NCBI GenBank assembly: GCA_029747585.1 | Contig: JAPEVF010000261.1 | Span: 1-57,566, forward strand | DNA from: Pleurotus djamor | Taxonomy: Eukaryota; Basidiomycota; Agaricomycetes; Agaricales; Pleurotaceae | Direction: 5' to 3' | Length of the DNA: 57,566 nucleotides | Shown here: positions 24,639 through 36,612 of the stretch, in pieces | Layout: every line of letters begins with the position of its first letter | How positions within the stretch are numbered: position 1 is the stretch's first letter | Translations under genes and position numbers: made by a program | The notes under the pieces: model-generated | Seen by the model: only the letters and a program-made list of their open reading frames with translations | Database searches by the model: none | Told to the model about the DNA's origin: nothing

Positions 24639-25622
24639 ATGTCTGTCGACACCTCAACGATCTCCACAGATGCACCTGTTCCCTCGCCTTGCAAGGACGA
24701 CACCGCCGATTTAATCCTCCGATCCTCCGATGGTGTCGATTTTCGCGCTCACAAGTTCATCCTATCCGCCGCATCCACATTCTTCGAGGGCCTCTTATCG
24801 GTCCCCCAGCCTCCCTCCACCTCCACCTCCACCGAAGAGATTGGTATCGTACCGTTCGACTTAGAGCATCTCCCTCTGAGCTATCTGATTCGACTCTGCT
24901 ACCCCGACCCAGCGGACACAGCTGGTATCGATAGCCTCTCCGCCATAGAGTCGGTTTTGCGGGCGGCGCACAAGTACGACTTGTCGGTGGTCACCGCACG
25001 CCTAGAAACCGTGTACCTCTGTATTGGCCGGAAACAGATTGAGGAAGAGCCAGCAAAAGCTTTCGTCACCGCTTGTCAGTACAGGTGGAGTGCTGTTGCT
25101 CGGCTCGCAGCAGACTCGTGTCTCATGCTCAGGATGGATGACCTGATCAAGAAGATATCGGAGACTGACATTCACTGCGAGGCGAGCGACTTACAGCAGC
25201 TGTACAGATATCACCTGGGATGCCGCGAGTCCATCCGCGCGGCTTGCGAGAAACCCTGTAAATGGGAGCCTCATCATGGAAATACTCTTGAGATGGAAGG
25301 TCACGCTCGAAGCACTCACATCCTTTTGGGCCTCTTTAAAGCCTTCGACGTTGCATACTCCGGAGCCATTCGTGCTCTTGGCGTTGAGAGTGCAGATTGT
25401 GCGCCAATGGAATTCATCCACACCATTGGAATAAACATCAGCACGAAGCCTGTTGATCACATCGACTGTTGGCGTTGCCGGGTCGATCTCAAGGATAGTA
25501 TCTTGTCCTTGATTCAAGATGGTCTCAAGGAGGATATTTTACAAAATTTCAATCGTGAGGTGTGTCAAAGACACCTGTCAATAATCATTCCAACTCTTCC
25601 CTCTAATCGAAATCATTCATAG
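24639..25622 (+). CDS. BTB/POZ-domain protein
   Basis: The ATG at 24639 (CACGATGTC context) starts a frame with a BTB domain at about residues 20-130: DLILRSSDGVDFRAHKFILS, then STFFEGLL, IRLCYP and AHKYDL are the standard landmarks of mushroom BTB proteins. The rest is alpha-helical-looking and cysteine-containing (CWRCRVDLKDSILSLIQDG) without a second known domain. Uninterrupted reading stops at 25622 (327 aa). A consensus-like intron at 25560-25639 (GTGTGT donor, CTAAC branch, TTCAG acceptor) would replace the last residues with a further exon ending at 25831. BTB domains mediate dimerisation and can act as adaptors for Cul3 ubiquitin ligases; that role is inferred. Confidence 0.8.
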   Translation: MSVDTSTISTDAPVPSPCKDDTADLILRSSDGVDFRAHKFILSAASTFFEGLLSVPQPPSTSTSTEEIGIVPFDLEHLPLSYLIRLCYPDPADTAGIDSLSAIESVLRAAHKYDLSVVTARLETVYLCIGRKQIEEEPAKAFVTACQYRWSAVARLAADSCLMLRMDDLIKKISETDIHCEASDLQQLYRYHLGCRESIRAACEKPCKWEPHHGNTLEMEGHARSTHILLGLFKAFDVAYSGAIRALGVESADCAPMEFIHTIGINISTKPVDHIDCWRCRVDLKDSILSLIQDGLKEDILQNFNREVCQRHLSIIIPTLPSNRNHS

Positions 25623-26349
25623 ACTAAGCTAACCTTCAGCTGGGATCGTTAGAAAAAGGCGTAGTGGCGGCGATGACTGTATGGGGCCTCGATCATTGTA
25701 CCATACTCTATACCAACGGCCATTTTCTAGGTATCAGTCCCACCACTCCGTTCCTTTCTCCCCTCTACCTTTTTCCTTTGTCTTCGTCTATTAAGGCGAC
25801 AGTACTGCGAGATCCTGCTTGGACGTCGTAATGAATGTTCAAACGTTCATCGATCATCCTTCACACCTAGCCCCTAGATGGCATGTGAACGTGATGACGC
25901 GTCCTTCCAGTTTCAACCTGTTGCTGTTTCTTCCATCCCACCCAGAACGTCAAGGGCTACTCGATACCTACCCTGTACGCTTGATTCAAACACAATCAGG
26001 TCGAGTTCTTTGACCTATCCCCTGAAGATGTGTTGGTTCAGGTACGCCGATTCCCGTGATCTACTCGAAGGACGACGGATTGACCACTTCTCCTTGTTCT
26101 CCTTCCAGGCTGAGCTTCGTTGAAATCGATAGGACGCGTCGCCCGTATCACGGGTCGTGAAGTACCAGCGACGCTGCCCTCACGTCGAACCGACGTTGAA
26201 CGCCAATAAGGAAGAAGAGGGGAATCAACGGCGCAGATGCAGAGGGTCCATCTACAGGATTCGGTACGCACCATAATCACGCAAGGCACTCTATCTCTGA
26301 GCTAAAGCTGCCGATAATAGATTGCTGGAGAAGCGTCAAGCCATATTCG
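25623..26349. other. possible alternative last exon, otherwise nothing seen
   Basis: 25640-25831 is open in the frame that continues the BTB gene if its putative last intron is spliced. The remainder, up to repeat copy B, has no supported feature. Confidence 0.35.
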
Positions 26350-27215
26350 CCGACCTAGCAACAACATTGTCGCTAGCGCAACTCTCTGGGATTTTTGTCT
26401 TAACGCGCAGGGTTGGGCTGACATCGGAGGGCGTGAAGTCTCGCTGAGGTACGGGTACGGTGATGCTGGCGGCCAACGATGGACATGTAGATGCAATGAC
26501 GATGAAAATCGCGGGAACCCGTATGACAAGGAGACCACCTGCGACGATTTTCAATAAAGTACGTTTTAGTAGCCTTCAACCATGTTCAGAACTCTTACCC
26601 TATGGACTAGCATACTTCCCTGATGCTACCCAACCGTCACCGAGCTCCTCCGCCCTCTCCCGACATCTCCTCAACGCCTCCTCCGCTCCCGTCACCCCGG
26701 AACGACCACCTCCGAAATTCAAGACTTGACCGCTGAGGATGGGTGCTAGAGCATCGTCAGTAAGACCGAATCATGCTACTTGAAGGGCAGTCGGATGCGA
26801 CGTGGTGTTGGCGACTTATTTGGGGTCGTAGGATGGGCCGCGTCTTCAAAAAATCGATCTTCGTGCGTTCCCATCTGATTATTTTGCTCCCAATCGTTGA
26901 TGACTGACATACTGTACCTGTTAGGCATCTCCACCCTCATTTTTCGCTCGAAAACGGAGGTTTCAAGCAACCCCAAAAAGCATACCCATCATGAACGGAA
27001 CCGATCTAAATACAGCAACGCACCTGCGTCACCGGCTAAAACGACGAGTAATATGTGTACCAACGCGTATATAGCATCCCTACGAAGCACGACCTGCGTT
27101 CCTGGACCAGTCGTCGATCGGTCCCGTCGTCTCGCCCTACTGGCACCCTCCGGACGCCCCACTCCAGTTCGCTTCGGTCTTCCTTCTTTAGAGTATAGTT
27201 GTGTGCCGTCTTAAG
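26350..27215 (-). repeat. dispersed repeat family, copy B
   Basis: Read on the minus strand this matches copies A and C through the same landmarks. The best-preserved piece encodes a hydrophobic stretch (VPAIFIVIASTCPSLAASIT), matched by VPAIFIGIASTWPSSASRTT in copy C. This suggests the ancestor encoded a membrane protein. In-frame stops and frame changes show decay. Confidence 0.6.
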
Positions 27216-29034
27216 CTAGGCTCCATACCCTCATATATACTCTGCTTGAATTGACTGAGGTAACAGACCTTTGAGCTCGTCAATACGGGACTTAGACTTG
27301 TGGATCTTGGAGCCGCGCTGCCCCTCAAGGGTGGACTGCATATAAGCCCTGTGTAGAAGGTTGTTCTGCTACGAACCGACGGTGTCAAGGAGACATCGAA
27401 GTGATGGAAAGACGGTTTGTGCAGCAGGGTAGACATAAGAAAACGAGCTCGCCGCGGAGGCAAGTAGGAGCGGGGTTAGTGTTGGTTAATCAGTGTTCCA
27501 CCGTGCTGGTAGAGATCTCAACCGAGGCACTTACACCGCGCAAGTCAGTTCACGAGTTCATGTGACGTTTTGTGTCAGAGGGAATAAGGCACATACATCC
27601 CATATCCTTGGAATCGTTAGATATACAAGAGTGCTGGGACTCTGCCAATAGGGAGCACTGAAGAATGGAAGTGGCGGCGGTTCAGCTATTCCTATCGGTT
27701 CGGAGAGTTTGTGTATGAAGGTACAGTAGAGATGGTGGCAATTGCTGGACGGCGGGGAACCTCCAGAGCACTCCGCGAGGGTGTCGAATGGAAGTAGGCA
27801 CCAAGTTGCTATCATGAGTTATCGCCTACTCAGACGAGATTCTGGAGAAAATCCCAGGAACTCTGGTCTTGGGAGCGACCACTTAATTTTGAATGTGGGT
27901 AATTTTGCATCCGAATCGAGTACAATGTTTGGTCATCCACGATTGAAGGACTGGAAAGGTGATTCAATCGCAGAGACGCGTGCTGGGCTTGCTGGTGGGT
28001 AGTGAATGCAGGAGAGACCGTGAGGTCTAGAATGACCTTGTCATTGCAGGTCCAGCGGGGCGGCAGCAAATCCAGATGGATCTCAGCGATGATGAAACAT
28101 ACTTAGGTTGTGCTCTGAGCTGTCTGTTGACGTTGAGTATTCAAACTCAAAGTCGGAGTTCAGGATGGTGAACGTACCTGGCAGCAAGGCGTAACAAGAG
28201 AAGTACAGTCGACGCGATTGATGAAGTCCGGTCTCGCAGGGGGAGCGACATGGATGTGTTCATGAAACAGTACAAAATCAAGGGGTTGTGTTGTAGAAGC
28301 TGAGTATATGTTCTATAGCAGGGTACGAGGTCTAGATTAGGACGGCATGTGGTATATAGAGTAGATATGATAGATGGAAGAGCGAGAATTTTAGAAGGAG
28401 TCGACGAGATATTGTGAATAGAAGGGGGAGAGACACGAAACGCGAGGGAAGAAACGAGAGACGTAAAGGAAGAAACCAGAAATGAGGATGGAGAAAGGAG
28501 AAACACGAGGGAAGATATGAAAAACGAGGAACGAAGAACGAGGAAACAGGTTGGTGAAAAAGTTGAAAAGTTACGGGTTGAAGCAAGGTTGAAGGAAAGA
28601 TATCCATAATATCGACAGGACCAAGAGCCAAAGGTATAGTAGGAAACACAAGTCATAGTAAGAAGGCCTCCTCCGCACACGCTCTCAACGACCACGATGA
28701 GGCTGTTACCTCCAGCTCCGCTCTCGGAAACTGTCATCGTGGTGTACAAAGATCTGCCCGCTGCTGGTACTCCGCGACCTCGTCCCCCAGTTTTGCAAGG
28801 TTTCGGAGAACGGACGCCGTATTCGGTGCAACTATATAAGACACCAGATGAGTTCTCAATGGATAACGCAAGAGAGTTCAAAGAAGACTTACGATCTTGG
28901 ATTCACCGCCCGACCAATCAACCCTGCAACCGCGAATAACTCAGTGACAACACAAAGCATCGTCCCCATCTTTCCAGAGCGTCGTCGCATATCGTTGAAG
29001 ATGCTCTAGCGAGCTTTGTTCCGGCTCGGACCGT
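27216..29034. other. no confident gene; contains a purine-rich tract
   Basis: A purine-rich tract at about 28415-28570 (many GAAACGAGA-like words) makes long but low-complexity open frames on the opposite strand. I do not treat these as genes. Nothing else is supported. Confidence 0.4.
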
Positions 29035-29840
29035 AAGTTCAGAGCGGGATGGGATGGGGGTACCAGGAGGGAGAGCCGACCGAAACAGTCCTCGATCCGT
29101 CCAAGAACGCAGGTCGTACTTCATAGGGATTCCATAGACGCTTTGGTGCGCATATTACTCGTCGTTTGAACCCGAGACAGCGGTGCGTTGCTGCATTTGG
29201 TGGTTCCGTCAATGGTGGGCATGTCTTTTGGGGTTGCTTGAAACCTCCGTCGTCGAGCGATAAGGACGGGTGGAGGTGTCTGATAGGTATAGTAAGTCAT
29301 TTATCAGCATTTGGAAGCGAAAGAAGCGGTTGGAAACCTACGACGTTGGATTTCCTGGGTAGCCGGCTGATCCTACGACCTCGAATAACTCGTCAACGCC
29401 GGCGCGTATCATGCTGGCCTTCAGGCACTCTCTTTTGGTGGTGCTGACGATACTCTAGTACCTGTTGTTGATGGTCGGGGCTTGCTTTTCGGAGGTGGTC
29501 GTTCCGGGGTAGCGGAACGAGATGTAGCGCCGAGGGCACGATGGGGAGTGTGGAGGAGCTCGGTGATGGTCGAGGAGCATCAGGTAAGTATGTTAGCTCA
29601 TGGAATAAGAGTTTTGAACATGTTTCAGAGCGAGGGTGACGTACTTTAAAGAGAATAATCGTGGGTGGTCTCCTTTTACCCATGGGTTCCGGCAATTTTC
29701 ATCGGCATTGCATCTACATGGCCATCATCGGCCTCTAGGACCACCATACCCATACCCAGCATCACACCCAAGATGTTCACAGCCGCCGAACCCAGCCCAA
29801 CCTCATGCGATGAGAATAAGAGGCTAGAATGCTACCCCCG
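29035..29840 (+). repeat. dispersed repeat family, copy C
   Basis: This is the closest relative of copy A in its first half (TATCAGCATTTGGAAGCGAA, GTAGCCGGCTGATCCTACGA, TTCGGAGGTGGTCGTTCCGG) and of copy B in its second half, including the hydrophobic segment near 29680-29740. It is interrupted by stops. Confidence 0.6.
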
Positions 29841-30759
29841 GGACGATTGGTCGGGAAGAAGGCAGAGATGGCAGCCGTCGAGTGTGGAATTACACCTGAA
29901 ATGTGAGACTTAGAGAAGCATGAGATGGTTCGTCTAGCTTGAGAAGTCCAGTGAGGATGGACATGGATATAGAGTATGGAGGCGCGACGGGGTAAAAACT
30001 GGTAGGACGTGCGCGCGAGGCGTTGGAGAACGATATAGAGTCTTGAAGGGAAGCGCGTGGGGTGGGTGAAAGGCTCTTTCTAGCAATCGGCTATCAGCAG
30101 CGTTAGTTCAGAGGCGGAGAGCACTGGACGTGATGATGGTGCGTACCAAGTCTTGTCGATGTACCCTAGGCCTATGCATCTGCCCGTTTGATTTCCCTCG
30201 GCGTTCCCCGTCCGTTTGACCTCTGAGTCGTGTAGCTCAATATTTACTGAGCGTGATGTGAGTGATGCTAAGCCGAGCCTTTAGGGCGAGGAGCATCGGT
30301 GGGCACGTCTTCCATCAGGTAGATGAATCGAATAAGCGTACCTCACTCATCTTGAGGGAGGTTAAGGCGTATGCGTGAGTCGCGGGGCCATTGGGAAGCA
30401 TTGGCGTTTTGGGGTAGAATGGCCCCAGAACGGTCTCAGCGGCGGTGAAACGTGGATTTCTGCCGCCTGGGCGGAGTGCTGAGTACTTAGAATTACACCT
30501 CAGACCTCTATACACGGCAGCAAAATCAATGACTCACGGATTCAAGCAAGACGCCAGCGCTCCAGCCTCTACCCATCCGTGGTCCAACGAAGCAGGATAT
30601 CCTCAAGGCTGAAAGCCCCTGCGTAGCACAAGAAGTGCACCTGAGCAGTACCAAGTTCAAGCTGATAAGTGATTTACTCAACGTCTGAAAGCAGATGACA
30701 AGTACCATGTTGTATGAGGCAGCAAAAGGAAGGTAGAACAAAAAGACACAGAAGGGATA
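29841..30759. other. nothing recognised
   Basis: Only short, overlapping frames are present. The right end lies just past the stop of the minus-strand gene at 30760 and may include its 3' untranslated region. Confidence 0.4.
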
Positions 30760-33081
30760 CTACGAGTACGTGGGCATGTGCGGAAGGTAGCGAGGTACAT
30801 GGGGGGCACGAGCAAACCTGTTGAAGAAAGACTGGCAATACGAACGAGCGCAGACCCCCTCGAGAAGCTCGATCTCGGAATCTGTCAACCTCTCCTTCTT
30901 CTCGTCCTCCTCCTTCTCCGCCGTCTCCTCCTTCTTAAGATACTCCAGCATTGGTGCAGGCGCATCTTTCCAAGTCTTCATCAGTCTGGCGAGATTGAGA
31001 ACATAAATTCGACGGATACGGGTAGACGAGGCGGATAGTCCGGTGTTCGCGTTGGCGCAGGAGACAGTCGTGATGTCGCCACCAGGGACGGTGTGCTTCC
31101 AGCCGGGCATGCACATCCGGACGGCACTATCACGGTCATCGTCCAAGTCATCTGTCGGCTGGTGCATGTAGGAATCCAGGGCCGAAAGCTCGAAACGCCA
31201 ATTTAGTTCATTGATTTCCCAGAGAATTTCCCGAGCCGTCTCCTCATTGGGCAAAGTCCCGACTGACAGCGTCTCCGATCCCCACTTAGCCTCTGCTTCC
31301 AATGTACGAAGTCTGACACCCTGCGCCTTACTCCAAGCCTTGAGTTGCTCCATCATGGCCGTGAGTTTCTGCCCATGTTTCGAACTTTCCAACGGATTGA
31401 GTTGTCCAGCACGATGGGCCGCAGCGAGAAGGGCCTCCTTCCATTGCTTAGATGTCAGCCTGATATTGGTAGGATCGGATTCGGTTATACGATGGACGAG
31501 GGCACTTTGAAATGTTACCCAAGTTACGAAGGCCGACGACGCACGAATGATGGCCATTTTCTCGTCGTTCGCAGGGATGAAGTTGAATATATCAGGGAAG
31601 GGAAACCCTTGGTCGCCCATTTTGAACGTGTGGTGGACATGTTTAGGTTTGCGGACAACTTGATTGAGCGCAGGTTGCCAAGTCGACATCATGGGTGGGA
31701 CGTGTGAGTTTGCGCTGGGATGGAATCGTGTTTCGTCGATGGCAGGAACTTGGATTTTCGTAGTACGGATCGGAAGAGATTCTAATTAGACTATGTAAAA
31801 ACCCACTCTAAGCGATACATGTCTGGACAAACCGACTTACGATGCTGGGATGATGACGGTAGGGATGCCAAACGAGAAGATGAGGCTTGGGAAGACGGGC
31901 TGGAGTCAGTCCTCATGCGTTTAGATGGTGGGGGAGCGTCTTCGATTAACGTGCCTGATTTACGAGCATCAGAAACACTGTAGATGAGACATAAAACTCA
32001 ACCAACCAGTAGAATGACTATAAGAAAGGTAATTGCGAGAAAACAGCTGCATGGCCGTGTATTTCGTTGCTGAGTCGCCGCGACCACGAAAGATGGGCTG
32101 CGATGAGTCATGCGTGAGGTCTAAGAAGTTGCTGTATTGCATAGGAGGAACCACGGCGTCGATGCGAATGTTGGAGAAGGTGGTCAGGGGTCGAATCAAC
32201 CAGACGGGTATACCAGCGCGTGCATGCTCTTCGACGACGGTAATGGAATCGGTAATCGTGCCGAGGAATTTGTATGGAGGGAATATGACATCGGTATTCG
32301 CGTTGTCCATCAGAGGTTTTGCCGTGAGCATGTAGTATATGTACGCTTTGATGTCCAACCAGAAGCGCTGAAGGTCAGCGACTGTGTCTCGAGCTTGCTT
32401 CAAGGTCATATCCAACGTCTCCAGGCGATTCATGCGAATGTTCATCTGGTTGACTATCGAGTGAAACCAGGGACGGATCCCTGGATGAGATCCGTAGAGC
32501 GAGCGTAGGTCTTTGACAGATTCATACTCTGTTTGCAGCGCGGAGACTTGGACTTTGATCGATGCGGTTAGATCGAGTCGAACTCGACCCATTCCAGACG
32601 AGTCATTCACTCTCTCTTCTACAAATTCCTCGCGAGTCACAGTCATCCACATGATACGAAGAGGGTCCTTCCTCTCCATGGGTTTACGGAGTATACAACC
32701 ATGGTGAGGGTAGGTAGCGGAGTAATGTTGCGGCCAACGACCGAAATCGTGTTCCCCAAACCTCCCATCTTCGCACAAGAAAACCTCGCATCGGTCTGAC
32801 GTTGGTGGCTCGGGGAGATCGAGACAGTTGGGGGAGGTGATATAGCGTGAGCCAGGGAGGAGCGCTCCTACTCGCCCATCAGTTGCTTTGAAAGCTGTCA
32901 TGTACGTCAGTAGAGTAAGGATGGGGGACAATACCTAGCGCGTACGTATGTCTGTGCTCCGAGCATTCCACCTCATCAGAAGCTTCTCATCGCGTTCGAC
33001 TTGAGAGGCCCAAGCTGAAGGTGCATAAATCATTCAGAGAGATCAAGAAGTGAGATCTATACTATAGCACTTACATGACAT
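30760..33081 (-). CDS. five-exon Agaricomycete-type conserved hypothetical protein, 699 aa
   Basis: Exons are 33081-33075, 33014-32946, 32894-32007, 31954-31841 and 31781-30760, which total exactly 700 codons. Every junction has GT-AG ends and keeps phase. The first exon is only 7 nt and codes for MS plus one base. Landmarks are WASQVERDEKLLMRWNARST, a DLTASIKVQVSALQTEYESV region, AGIPVWLIRPL (about residue 280), a Ser-rich linker, then ILWEINELNWRFELSALDSY and a lysine/glutamate-rich segment near the C-terminus. I recall AGxPVWxVRP and ELNxRxELLALD motifs from a large uncharacterised family expanded in mushrooms, but I know no function and see no catalytic motif. The gene seems intact, unlike many neighbours. 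Confidence 0.8.
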
Positions 33082-33520
33082 CTACGGAAGATTTGGAGAC
33101 GCAGGATCGAGATCGAGGACAAGGGATTTGAGCAGGCACCCAAGGACAGGGGATACGTCCAACGGCAACGGAAGGGACCCGCTGATCGACTGATCAAGGG
33201 GCGGTGAGGCAAATCGACTGATTAACCTCACCAACGAGCACGTCGACTGACGAACTCGTTGAGAATGGGGGAATGGGGAGCAAAGAGGGAGGGAGGGGGA
33301 AATTTTTGGGGAAAAAAGGCTGCCAGGATGTGGGGGTGAGCAGTCCAATACCTGCAGGAAGAGTTGGAAGGACTTACCTAAGCGTGCGGGCAGCGATTCG
33401 GCAGGCACAGCACCTAGAGATCTCTAGGCACTGTGAGGGACGATGAGGGGAGGAGTTGGGGGGAATTGACAGTGTGGCGCAGCTGTCATTTAGGTTCAAA
33501 CTCCGATGGTCTGTGCGCCA

Positions 33521-34036
33521 TCAGTTTCTGATGCGCCACTGATGGCGGAGTTTGAATGGGACTTGGGAGCTCGTCGTCTCCCAAGTCCCCAACACCTCTG
33601 TCCCCATCGCCAACGGTGTCCTCCTCCCATTCTTCTCTACTCCACGTCCTCCATCTCCTTTGCCACCATCTCGTCGTCGATTCGGACTCGCCCTCGCCTC
33701 CGATTGTCTTCCTCCCCCGTGGTGCCTCCTCCTCCTCCTCCTCCTCTCGTTCCCATCCATCCATCCCCTTCCCCCATTTTGCACGGGTTCGTCAGTTGAC
33801 GTGCCTGTGAAGTGTAGTTGATCAGCTGATCTGCTATACTGCCCTTTGATCAGTTGATCAGTGGGCCTCTCCCCGCTCGTCTGGTCTCGATAATTACTCA
33901 GCAAATCGGTAGGTAGGAAATCGTCTCCTCGATTATCGTCACCCTCATTCACCTGTTCCGCCATAGGTTCATTGCCGGAGACGTCAAAGACCTGAGTGCA
34001 AGCGGGACGGTTGGGCTGGTCTTCGGAATCCCCCAT
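33521..34036 (-). CDS. unrecognised open frame, probably spurious
   Basis: A 171-codon frame opens with MGDSEDQPNRPACTQVFDVS and becomes very arginine- and glycine-rich over a CTC microsatellite (33727-33747). No domain is visible. It lies back to back with the KDZ fragment, and the region contains several inverted repeats, so I consider it doubtful. Confidence 0.25.
   Translation of the reverse strand: MGDSEDQPNRPACTQVFDVSGNEPMAEQVNEGDDNRGDDFLPTDLLSNYRDQTSGERPTDQLIKGQYSRSADQLHFTGTSTDEPVQNGGRGWMDGNERRRRRRRHHGGGRQSEARASPNRRRDGGKGDGGRGVEKNGRRTPLAMGTEVLGTWETTSSQVPFKLRHQWRIRN
33558..33589. repeat. perfect 11-bp-stem hairpin
   Basis: GGGACTTGGGA at 33558-33568 pairs with TCCCAAGTCCC at 33579-33589 around a 10-base loop. 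Just upstream (about 33494-33552) lies a looser inverted repeat beginning CAAACTCCG and ending CGGAGTTTG. Confidence 0.8.
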
Positions 34037-34105
34037 TAGGTGCGTCGCACTTGTTGTCCTCCTTGTCCTCGTCTAATTATTGTTCTATAGTTCTCCACCT
34101 TTACT

Positions 34106-35087
34106 ATGTCGAGGCCACGATTAACGAAGAAGGCGAAATCCGCCGCTACGCAAGCCACACCGCGTACCCGCGACTATTCCCTTTTCCCCGTAACGAAAAC
34201 ACTCCATCATCTCTCTGAGCACCGTGATGGTCAACCCATCCTCCACGTGGCTCGTGGTGCGATGCTGGGCCAGCGAGCGAACTTGCCCCCACGTCCTGGG
34301 CAGGTGGGATTCATCCTGGGCCGGGAAACTCCTCCAAATCGTTCACCATCCCCGATCTTCCAAGGTCCCCCGCACGAGGAGGATGTTCCGAACCCCATCG
34401 ACGTCGACTTCGCACTCATGAGCCGTAACCGCCGCAAGAAAGAGAAACAATGGTTGGCCTGGACTACCCAGGTCATCCCCTCGATTATCCCCACCTATCT
34501 CGACGTCGTCGCCGCTAGCAAATCGTTCCGCGAGTCCTTGAGCACGGATCCGGTCCTTCCTTGCAATTGCCCTCGTCAACGTCCCTCCAAATCACACGGC
34601 TTGGTGTCAGGCTGTCGAAAGTTTCCTCGGCTCTCGAGGTTATCAACTTGCAGGTCAAGTAAGTGTCTTGGGGTTTCAGTGCTGCATGTTTACTCATACG
34701 TTTACACAGGATCCTTTACACCGCCGTTTTTCAAATGCCCTCAACTTCTTCAATCACCTTCAGCATCAGACCCAGCACCACATCGACAGCCTTCGAAACG
34801 CCGCGCGTTCAGAGCTACGTGGTATAGAGGATCACGATGATATGTCTACAATAGTACATCCGTGTCCTAGTAGTCTAAATGATGACGTTGACTATGCCTC
34901 GCATCCCACTGAGACTTACCCCTCCACGCCGTCGCGTAAACGAACTCGCAGCTCATCCGACGATGATGATTCTCTTGAGGAAACTGATGAAAACCCCTTT
35001 GCTGAACCTCCATCCCGAGATCGACCCAGTGAATACCTTCGTGCCCGTTGCCCAGCATGCCGTGCTCATACACCTTGTCCCCCTTGA
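34106..35087 (+). pseudogene. KDZ transposase, N-terminal fragment
   Basis: The ATG at 34106 opens MSRPRLTKKAKSAA. The segment RNRRKKEKQWLAWTTQVIPS, IIPTYLDVVAASKSFR and a following CNC cysteine motif resembles the cysteine-cluster N-terminus of KDZ (Kyakuja-Dileera-Zisupton) transposases of basidiomycetes. A frame change near 34590 and an intron at about 34659-34709 lead to LNFFNHLQHQTQHHIDSLRN, a Ser/Asp-rich linker and SEYLRARCPAC, which matches the lead-in to the KDZ core. The core itself, with the catalytic acidic residues, is missing: the frame stops at 35087 and I find no continuation. It is therefore a truncated, non-functional element. Confidence 0.65.
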
Positions 35088-36208
35088 GATCCCATCTTGA
35101 ACGTTTCTCCCTGGCTCTTGCTTCTTGCGTGCGTGTCTCATCCACAACCCACAACTCTAATCCTTTTTATCTTAATCTTTCTATCCTCAGGCCGTAATCC
35201 ACCTTGGGACAAGTATCACACGGAACCAAGCCGTCCGAGGGATGTGAGGAAGTCCATCACTGCAGTGGTGAGTTCTTGCAGTGGTTTTCATCACCCAACG
35301 ACACTGATATTCATTACCTCCATATTCCGAGACACTTTGCCGACTATAGAGCGCAGCACGGTACCATAAAAGTCATCTCACTATGCTTCAGCTCAAGGTG
35401 AGTCATCTTTCTTACATTCCCTCATCCCATTACATCCTTCCCTGTCCATTTTCATCACCAAATGTGTCTCGCCTCTTTTGTATCCTTCAAAAAACCCAGC
35501 ATACCTATGCTTTGCTGCCCGCGCGACCTCTCAATGTGAACTTACCAATCTCTTGGTTCTCAATTTCCTTTTTGATTCCCAAGTTCAAATCTGAGTTTGA
35601 ATTTGGGTAGTATATAAAGGGGGCTGTTCTAAAGTGGGAAGCTTTCCCTCTTGCTTCCTTACCACCACCATCATGAGCACATGAGTATGGTGGGATATTT
35701 AATATCAATAACATAATTGTGGGATACTATGTAAATGAGATAAATTGGACAATGCATACATTCTCATGTGTGAGGAGTTGATACTTAGTTGATTAATGGT
35801 TAAGAAGACTTTCTTTGTTGTTAACATTGTACACTTGAAAGAAAGCAGCTGAATAGCCAAGAACCATTCATGTATGTAAGTGGCTTCTCCTGCATTACTC
35901 ACTTTTAGTACAAATGAAGGCTTTTAATGAAAGATTGTTTTGCTCTCTAGTCACACAAATGGTATGATTATCACCAAAGAGATGTGATTATTCCAAAACA
36001 AAGCCATACATAGGGTAAGACCAAAAAAATATAGGTAAATGGGGGGAAAAAAGTACAACCCAAGGGTGGGTATTATAACAGGGAGGATGGAAGAAAGTGT
36101 ATAGAGACACAATATGAAGAATAATGATGACAATAATGATGACATAACAATGGTGGTGTGGAGATAACCTTAGTGAGAGCAAGGTAGGCACAGGGATTAG
36201 GTGTCTGC
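35088..36208. other. AT-rich transition zone, nothing recognised
   Basis: From about 35.6 kb the base composition becomes AT-rich and frames are short. A few splice-like signals occur near 35.2-35.4 kb but no protein was recognised. Confidence 0.4.
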
Positions 36209-36470
36209 CTAGTTAGCTCCATTATTGGCACTAACAACCTCCTCTGCATCCTCCTCTGTGTCCTTTGCCACAACTTTGCTATCACTGCTACTGGAGCCAT
36301 GCTAGATTACTAATAAATTATACAAATTTCTAAATTGAAATTGGGGCTTACCTTGGCTGAACTCAAGCTTTCCCACACATTCATCTCCAAAAGCTGAGAC
36401 AAGGATACACTGGCTGGATGCTGCAGTGCCAAGGGAAGCAAACTGTGTGGCAGCTGTCTTCCACATTGCC
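36209..36470 (-). pseudogene. coding-like remnant, family unknown
   Basis: On the minus strand, AMWKTAATQFASLGTAASSQ then CILVSAFGDECVGKLEFSQ ends at a GTAAGC donor. About 50 bases further a short acidic exon reads SSSSDSKVVAKDTEEDAEEV and stops. It looks like the last two exons of a protein, but the phases do not match exactly and the rest is absent. Confidence 0.3.
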
Positions 36471-36612
36471 TGCTAGCCTTCTATCAACAAGTAAGTGGAT
36501 CAAAAGAGGGGAATCAAAGAAAGTCTAGGCAGTAACTACAGTTGACAAGGATAATATGGGGCGTACTAGCAGAGAAGGGGTTCAAGGATGGGCAATCGAG
36601 CGCTCAAGCTCG

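Noticed and set aside
28147..28881. Long minus-strand open frame of 244 codons
   Set aside because: It runs over a purine-rich tract, is Ser/Phe/Leu low complexity, and resembles no protein family; most likely compositional.
33506..33821. Overl, proline/serine-rich frames on the plus strand over the CTC repeat
   Set aside because: They arise from the microsatellite and appear in several frames at once.
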